From Pseudomonas sp. REP124 (GTDB lineage: Bacteria; Pseudomonadota; Gammaproteobacteria; Pseudomonadales; Pseudomonadaceae), in assembly GCF_020164475.1 (NCBI RefSeq), contig NZ_JAIQWX010000057.1, positions 1-36,228 of the forward strand: a DNA stretch of 36,228 nt. The letters run 5' to 3'. The notes under the pieces were generated by a model. The model was not told the DNA's origin. It saw only the letters and a list, made by a program, of their open reading frames with translations, and did not search any database. The position numbers and the translations under genes are program-made. Positions 32,776 to 36,228 of the stretch are shown here, piece after piece (positions within the stretch are counted from its first letter, which is position 1; each line of letters starts with the position of its first letter).

Positions 32776-34263
32776 TCAGAGATGCTGGCCATGGCGCGCC
32801 ATGATGTGCCGCACCACGCTGTAGTCCTGTAACGAGTCGCTGGACAGGTCCTTGCCGTAGCCCGAGCGCTTGAGGCCGCCGTGGGGCATTTCGCTGACCA
32901 GCATGAAATGACTATTGATCCAGGTGCAGCCGTACTGCAGGCGTGCGGCGACCTGCATCGCCTTGTCCAGGTTCTGGGTCCAGACCGATGACGCCAGGCC
33001 GTATTCCGAATCGTTGGCCCAGTCCACCGCCTGTTCCAGTTGATCGAAGCGGGTCACGGTGACCACCGGGCCGAACACTTCGCGCTGGACGATTTCGTCG
33101 CTCTGTTTGCAGCCGGCCAACAAGGTCGGCTGATAGTAGAAACCGGCACCGGAATGCACCGCCGCGCCGGTGATCCGCTCGATGTGCGGTTGGCCGAGGG
33201 CGCGCTCGACGAAGCTGGCCACGCGGTCGCGCTGGCGGGTGCTGATCAACGGACCGATTTCGTTATCGGCATCGCGCTTGCCGGCAAAGCGCAGGCTGCT
33301 GACCGCCGCGCCGAGTTCGGCCACCAGGCGGTCGTGAATCCCGGCCTGGGCATAGACCCGGCAGGCCGCGGTGCAATCCTGGCCGGCGTTGTAGTAACCG
33401 TAGGTGCGCACGCCTTCGACCACCGCCTGGATGTCGGCGTCGTTGCAGACGATCACCGGGGCCTTGCCGCCCAGTTCCAGGTGCGTGCGCTTGAGGGTTT
33501 TCGAAGCGGCCTGAAGGATTTTCTGCCCGGTGACGATATCGCCGGTCAGCGACACCATGCGCACCTTGGGATGGCTGACCAGATGGCTGCCGACGCCTTC
33601 GCCACCACCGCAGACAATGTTGATCACTCCCGGCGGCAGAATCTCCGCGAGCGCCGGGGCCAAGGCGAGGATCGACAGTGGGGTGTGCTCGGACGGCTTG
33701 AACACCAGCGTGTTGCCGGCGGCCAAGGCCGGGGCGATTTTCCAGGCGGCCATCATGATCGGGTAGTTCCACGGTGCAATCGACGCGACCACGCCAATCG
33801 GATCGCGACGGACCATGCTGGTGTAGCCCGGCAGATATTCACCGCTGAGCTGGCCGGTCTGGCAACGCACGGCACCGGCGAAGAAACGGAACACATCGAC
33901 CGTGGCGCTCAGATCGTCCTGACGCGCCAGATGCAATGGCTTGCCGCAGTTCAGGGCTTCGAGGCGGGCGAGCAGTTCGGCGTTCTTTTCAATGGCGTTG
34001 GCGATGTCCAGCAACAGGTTCGAACGCTGCTGCGGCGTGGTCCGCGACCAGCCGGCAAAGGCCCGGTGGGCGGCGAGGATGGCGGCTTCGACCTGTTCGG
34101 TGCTGGCTTCGGCGATCTGCGTCAGGACTTCGCCGGTGGCCGGGTTGATGATCGGCTCGACAAAGCCTTGCCCGGCAACCAGTTCGCCATCGATCAACAG
34201 GGCGGTAAACAGCGGGGTCTGCGCGCCAGCCATTTTTCGGGATCTCTTTTCTTGTGTGGCCAT
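32776..34263 (-). CDS. Aldehyde dehydrogenase, paralogue of PatD
   Basis: This 495-residue aldehyde dehydrogenase is a close paralogue of the PatD protein at 26888-28312; long blocks such as SIAPWNYPIMMAAWKIAPALAAGN and NAGQDCTAACRVYAQ are nearly the same. Catalytic Glu263 (HLELGGKAP) and Cys297 are present. It probably oxidises an aminoaldehyde such as 4-aminobutyraldehyde or 3-aminopropanal. The start at 34263 is supported by GGGAG just upstream; Met11 (34233) is a weaker option. It opens the block, 84 bp before the binding-protein gene, and is likely the first gene of the operon. Confidence 0.88.
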   Translation of the reverse strand: MATQEKRSRKMAGAQTPLFTALLIDGELVAGQGFVEPIINPATGEVLTQIAEASTEQVEAAILAAHRAFAGWSRTTPQQRSNLLLDIANAIEKNAELLARLEALNCGKPLHLARQDDLSATVDVFRFFAGAVRCQTGQLSGEYLPGYTSMVRRDPIGVVASIAPWNYPIMMAAWKIAPALAAGNTLVFKPSEHTPLSILALAPALAEILPPGVINIVCGGGEGVGSHLVSHPKVRMVSLTGDIVTGQKILQAASKTLKRTHLELGGKAPVIVCNDADIQAVVEGVRTYGYYNAGQDCTAACRVYAQAGIHDRLVAELGAAVSSLRFAGKRDADNEIGPLISTRQRDRVASFVERALGQPHIERITGAAVHSGAGFYYQPTLLAGCKQSDEIVQREVFGPVVTVTRFDQLEQAVDWANDSEYGLASSVWTQNLDKAMQVAARLQYGCTWINSHFMLVSEMPHGGLKRSGYGKDLSSDSLQDYSVVRHIMARHGQHL

Positions 34264-34291
34264 GCTGCTCCCAATGCCTGGGGCCGGCCGT

Positions 34292-34302
34292 CTTTATATA
34301 GA
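34292..34302. promoter_or_regulatory. Possible LysR-regulator site (CTTTATATAGA)
   Basis: This AT-rich site lies 29 bp upstream of the dehydrogenase ATG. A similar TTTATAGA core occurs twice (35302-35311 and 35331-35340) upstream of the LysR gene. It might be an operator, but the motif is short and AT-rich, so it may also be chance or a -10 element. Confidence 0.3.
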
Positions 34303-34365
34303 TGCAGCAAGACTAGTGCGCGGACCCGAGGTCGACAAATTCTAAATACTGAAGGTGGCGTTCGA

Positions 34366-35280
34366 TTAAATAGATGGCTTTCGTGGGCCATGCGGCTGCT
34401 CACGCGCCACGGTCAGGAACGGGTCGACAAGGGCAGGGCGGGCGGTGCCGCGACGCCAGGCCAGGCCCACGTCCAGGGTCTGGCTCAGGTCGGCGATCGG
34501 CCGCGCTTCAATGATGTCGCCCTCCAGCGACCACGGGCGGTAGGTCATGTCAGGCTGGATCGACACCCCGAGGCCGGCGGCCACCAGGCTTCGCACCGCT
34601 TCGGTGGAAGCTGTGCGCAAGGTGATGCGCGGTTGCAGGGAGGCTGCCGTCCACATGCGCTGGGCGTTGCGGTCCATTTCATCGACGTTCAGCTGAATCA
34701 ATGGCTCGCGCGCCACATCGGCGAGGTTGATGCTGTCGTGTTCCAGTAGAGGATGCTGGGCCGGCAGCCACAGCCGGTGGGGTGAGTGAGTCAGCACTTC
34801 GGTCTGCAAGGCGTGACGGTCTTCGAGGTTGGACAGGATCAGCACCCCGACATCGATCTCGCCGCTGACCAGCAAATGCTCGATGTAAGGGCGTTCGTCC
34901 TCCATCACGCGGATTTCGACATTGGGGTAGGCGCGCTGGAAACGGGTGAGCAAATCCGCCAGGTAATAACCGGCCACCAGGCTGGTCACGCCGACGATCA
35001 ACTGCCCGGCCACTTGGTCGGTGCTCTGTTGCAGGCTGCGCTTGGCGTTGTCGACGGTGGCGAGGATCAGGTGTGCCTGACGCAGGAACTGATGGCCCTG
35101 GTGAGTCAGGGTCATGCCCTTGGCGTGGCGGTTGAACAGGCCGACGCCGATTTCCTGCTCCAGTTGCTGGATCGCCAGGGTCAGGGTCGATTGGGAAATG
35201 AACGCGGTTTGCGCGGCGGCGGAGATCGAGCCGGTCTCGGCCACGGCGATGAAATGTCGGATCTGACGCAAGGTCATCAT
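34366..35280 (-). CDS. LysR-family transcriptional regulator
   Basis: This 304-residue regulator has an N-terminal HTH (residues about 1-60, with SISAAAQTAFISQSTLTLAIQQLEQEIGVGLF) and a C-terminal effector-binding domain of normal length. It lies 102 bp upstream of the paralogous dehydrogenase gene and in the same direction, so it could regulate that operon, but it is not divergent as LysR regulators usually are. Two starts are equal on position (ATG 35280 and ATG 35277); no strong ribosome-binding site is visible. The inducer is unknown. Confidence 0.88.
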   Translation of the reverse strand: MMTLRQIRHFIAVAETGSISAAAQTAFISQSTLTLAIQQLEQEIGVGLFNRHAKGMTLTHQGHQFLRQAHLILATVDNAKRSLQQSTDQVAGQLIVGVTSLVAGYYLADLLTRFQRAYPNVEIRVMEDERPYIEHLLVSGEIDVGVLILSNLEDRHALQTEVLTHSPHRLWLPAQHPLLEHDSINLADVAREPLIQLNVDEMDRNAQRMWTAASLQPRITLRTASTEAVRSLVAAGLGVSIQPDMTYRPWSLEGDIIEARPIADLSQTLDVGLAWRRGTARPALVDPFLTVAREQPHGPRKPSI

Positions 35281-35301
35281 GGAAGGGTACCCGGTGGGCG
35301 G

Positions 35302-35340
35302 TTTTTATAGATTTGCTCGAGTGTATATCGCTTTTATAGA
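35302..35340. promoter_or_regulatory. Direct repeat of TTTTATAGA upstream of LysR gene
   Basis: TTTTTATAGA (35302-35311) and CTTTTATAGA (35331-35340) are direct repeats 29 bp apart, close to three helical turns, and both are just upstream of the regulator's start. They may be operators for autoregulation. This rests on pattern alone. Confidence 0.35.
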
Positions 35341-35474
35341 AAGGCAGTTGCGAGCTTCGAGCGGCGAACTGCAAGTGGGCAACATTTGGTCGCAACTCTG
35401 GCGGTGGGCGTAGGGCACTTTCGATCTAGGCTGGGGGCCTTATCAGCCGGGTACACCCTTTTACGGAGGCGAAC

Positions 35475-36194
35475 ATGAACACCCGTGGATTGCTCGATCA
35501 ACTGTTGAAATCGGGTCAGGATATGTTGCAGAACAAGGCAGGTGGTGCTCAGACCAAATCATCTGGTGGCTTGGGCGGGCTGCTTGGCGGAAATGGCGGT
35601 TCGGGCGGTATCGGGGGATTGCTCTCCGGTGCTGGCGGCGGCGCATTGGCAGCCGGCGCGATGGGGTTGCTGCTGGGAAGCAAGAAGGCGCGCAAGGTCG
35701 GTGGCAAGGTTGCGGTTTATGGCGGTCTGGCTGCGCTGGGTGTACTGGCATACAAAGCCTACGGCAATTGGCAGGCCCAGCAGGGCACAGCGCCCAAAAC
35801 CGAGCCGCAGACCCTCGACCGTCTGCCCGCGGCGCAAGTCGAGCAGCACAGTCAGGCGATCCTGAAGGCCCTGGTGGCGGCGGCCAAGGCGGACGGTCAC
35901 ATCGACGAGCGTGAGCGCGAGCTGATCGAAGGCGAGTTCATCAAGCTCGACAACGATCAGGAGCTACAGCACTGGCTGCACGCCGAGCTCAACAAACCCC
36001 TGGACCCCAGCGACGTCGCCCGCGCCGCCAGCACCCCGGAAATGGCCGCCGAGATGTACATCGCCAGCGTGATGCTGGTGGATGAGGAGAGCTTCATGGA
36101 GAAGTCCTACCTCGATGAACTGGCGCGCCAGCTCAGGCTGGAGCCGGGGTTGAAGGTCGAGCTGGAGCGGCAGGTTCGGCAGGCAACCGTTTAA
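35475..36194 (+). CDS. DUF533 / TerB-like membrane protein (YebE-like)
   Basis: This 239-residue protein resembles E. coli YebE (DUF533, tellurite-resistance TerB-like). It starts MNTRGLLDQLLKSGQDMLQNK, has a glycine-rich tract (about residues 22-58), hydrophobic segments near 55-70 and 75-95 (GALAAGAMGLLLG, VYGGLAALGVLAYKAYG), then a helical acidic domain (KALVAAAKADGHIDERERELIEGEF, about 130-154) of the TerB kind to the end. GGAGG precedes the ATG. It is probably anchored in the inner membrane with the TerB part inside. Its role is unknown; tellurite resistance is only a family label. Confidence 0.85.
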   Translation: MNTRGLLDQLLKSGQDMLQNKAGGAQTKSSGGLGGLLGGNGGSGGIGGLLSGAGGGALAAGAMGLLLGSKKARKVGGKVAVYGGLAALGVLAYKAYGNWQAQQGTAPKTEPQTLDRLPAAQVEQHSQAILKALVAAAKADGHIDERERELIEGEFIKLDNDQELQHWLHAELNKPLDPSDVARAASTPEMAAEMYIASVMLVDEESFMEKSYLDELARQLRLEPGLKVELERQVRQATV

Positions 36195-36205
36195 ACCGTC
36201 AGAAG

Positions 36206-36228
36206 CCTTCGCGGGCAAGCCTCGCTCC
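36206..36228. repeat. REP half-element at the window end
   Basis: CCTTCGCGGGCAAGCCTCGC followed by TCC is one arm of a class B REP; the window ends inside it, so its partner cannot be seen. Confidence 0.7.

Overview
This window looks like a chromosomal segment of a fluorescent-group Pseudomonas. The reasons are the gene sets themselves (an AauRS/AatJQMP acidic amino acid system, GlpM, a MetR/MetE pair with Pseudomonas-like sequence, a very large DNT/DUF6543-type protein), high G+C with long antisense shadow frames, and many GGAGCGAGC/GGAGCGGGC-type REP pairs in the gaps between genes. I see no rRNA, tRNA, CRISPR array, phage, transposase or integrase gene.

Layout. 1-2.8 kb: an APC permease, a Nudix hydrolase, the 5' stump of a LysE-type exporter gene and a GNAT acetyltransferase. 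2.8-6.1 kb: metR and metE, divergent around a MetR-type palindrome. 6.1-6.6 kb: a REP-pair cluster with a 133-bp tandem period. 6.6-11.8 kb (minus): one 1721-residue toxin-like protein with no recognisable partner gene. 12.0-14.9 kb: an exported alpha/beta hydrolase behind a PHO-box-like site, then two overlapping lipoprotein genes. 15.0-22.3 kb (minus): glpM, the two-component pair aauR/aauS and the glutamate/aspartate ABC transporter aatJ-aatQ-aatM-aatP. 22.3-23.9 kb (minus): opgD, with a Tat signal. 23.9-25.1 kb: a gene-poor stretch with two small genes, the 3' remnant of a possible antitoxin gene, a strong terminator and a 133-bp inverted-repeat element. 25.1-35.3 kb (minus): a polyamine/GABA block with a LysR regulator, two paralogous gamma-aminobutyraldehyde-type dehydrogenases, a complete YdcSTUV-type ABC transporter and an APC permease. 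35.5-36.2 kb: a YebE-like DUF533 protein.

How the parts fit. The best-supported circuit is AauS -> AauR -> sigma-54 promoter -> aatJQMP. Upstream of aatJ there is a -24/-12 element with correct GG-N10-GC spacing, and 77-121 bp further upstream two TTCGG-N4-CCGAA-type palindromes whose centres lie 31 bp apart, as expected for an enhancer-binding activator. The second circuit is uptake of a polyamine-type substrate by the YdcSTUV-like transporter and oxidation of the derived aminoaldehyde to GABA by PatD-type dehydrogenases.

The least explained material is the very large protein at 6648-11813 and the families of intergenic inverted repeats. One family has five intact copies of exactly 100 bp with a conserved interior. 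Another has two copies of exactly 133 bp that share part of their interior but have different ends. No defence island or clearly new multi-gene system is visible; the window is mostly ordinary metabolic chromosome with decaying remnants and repeat elements between genes.
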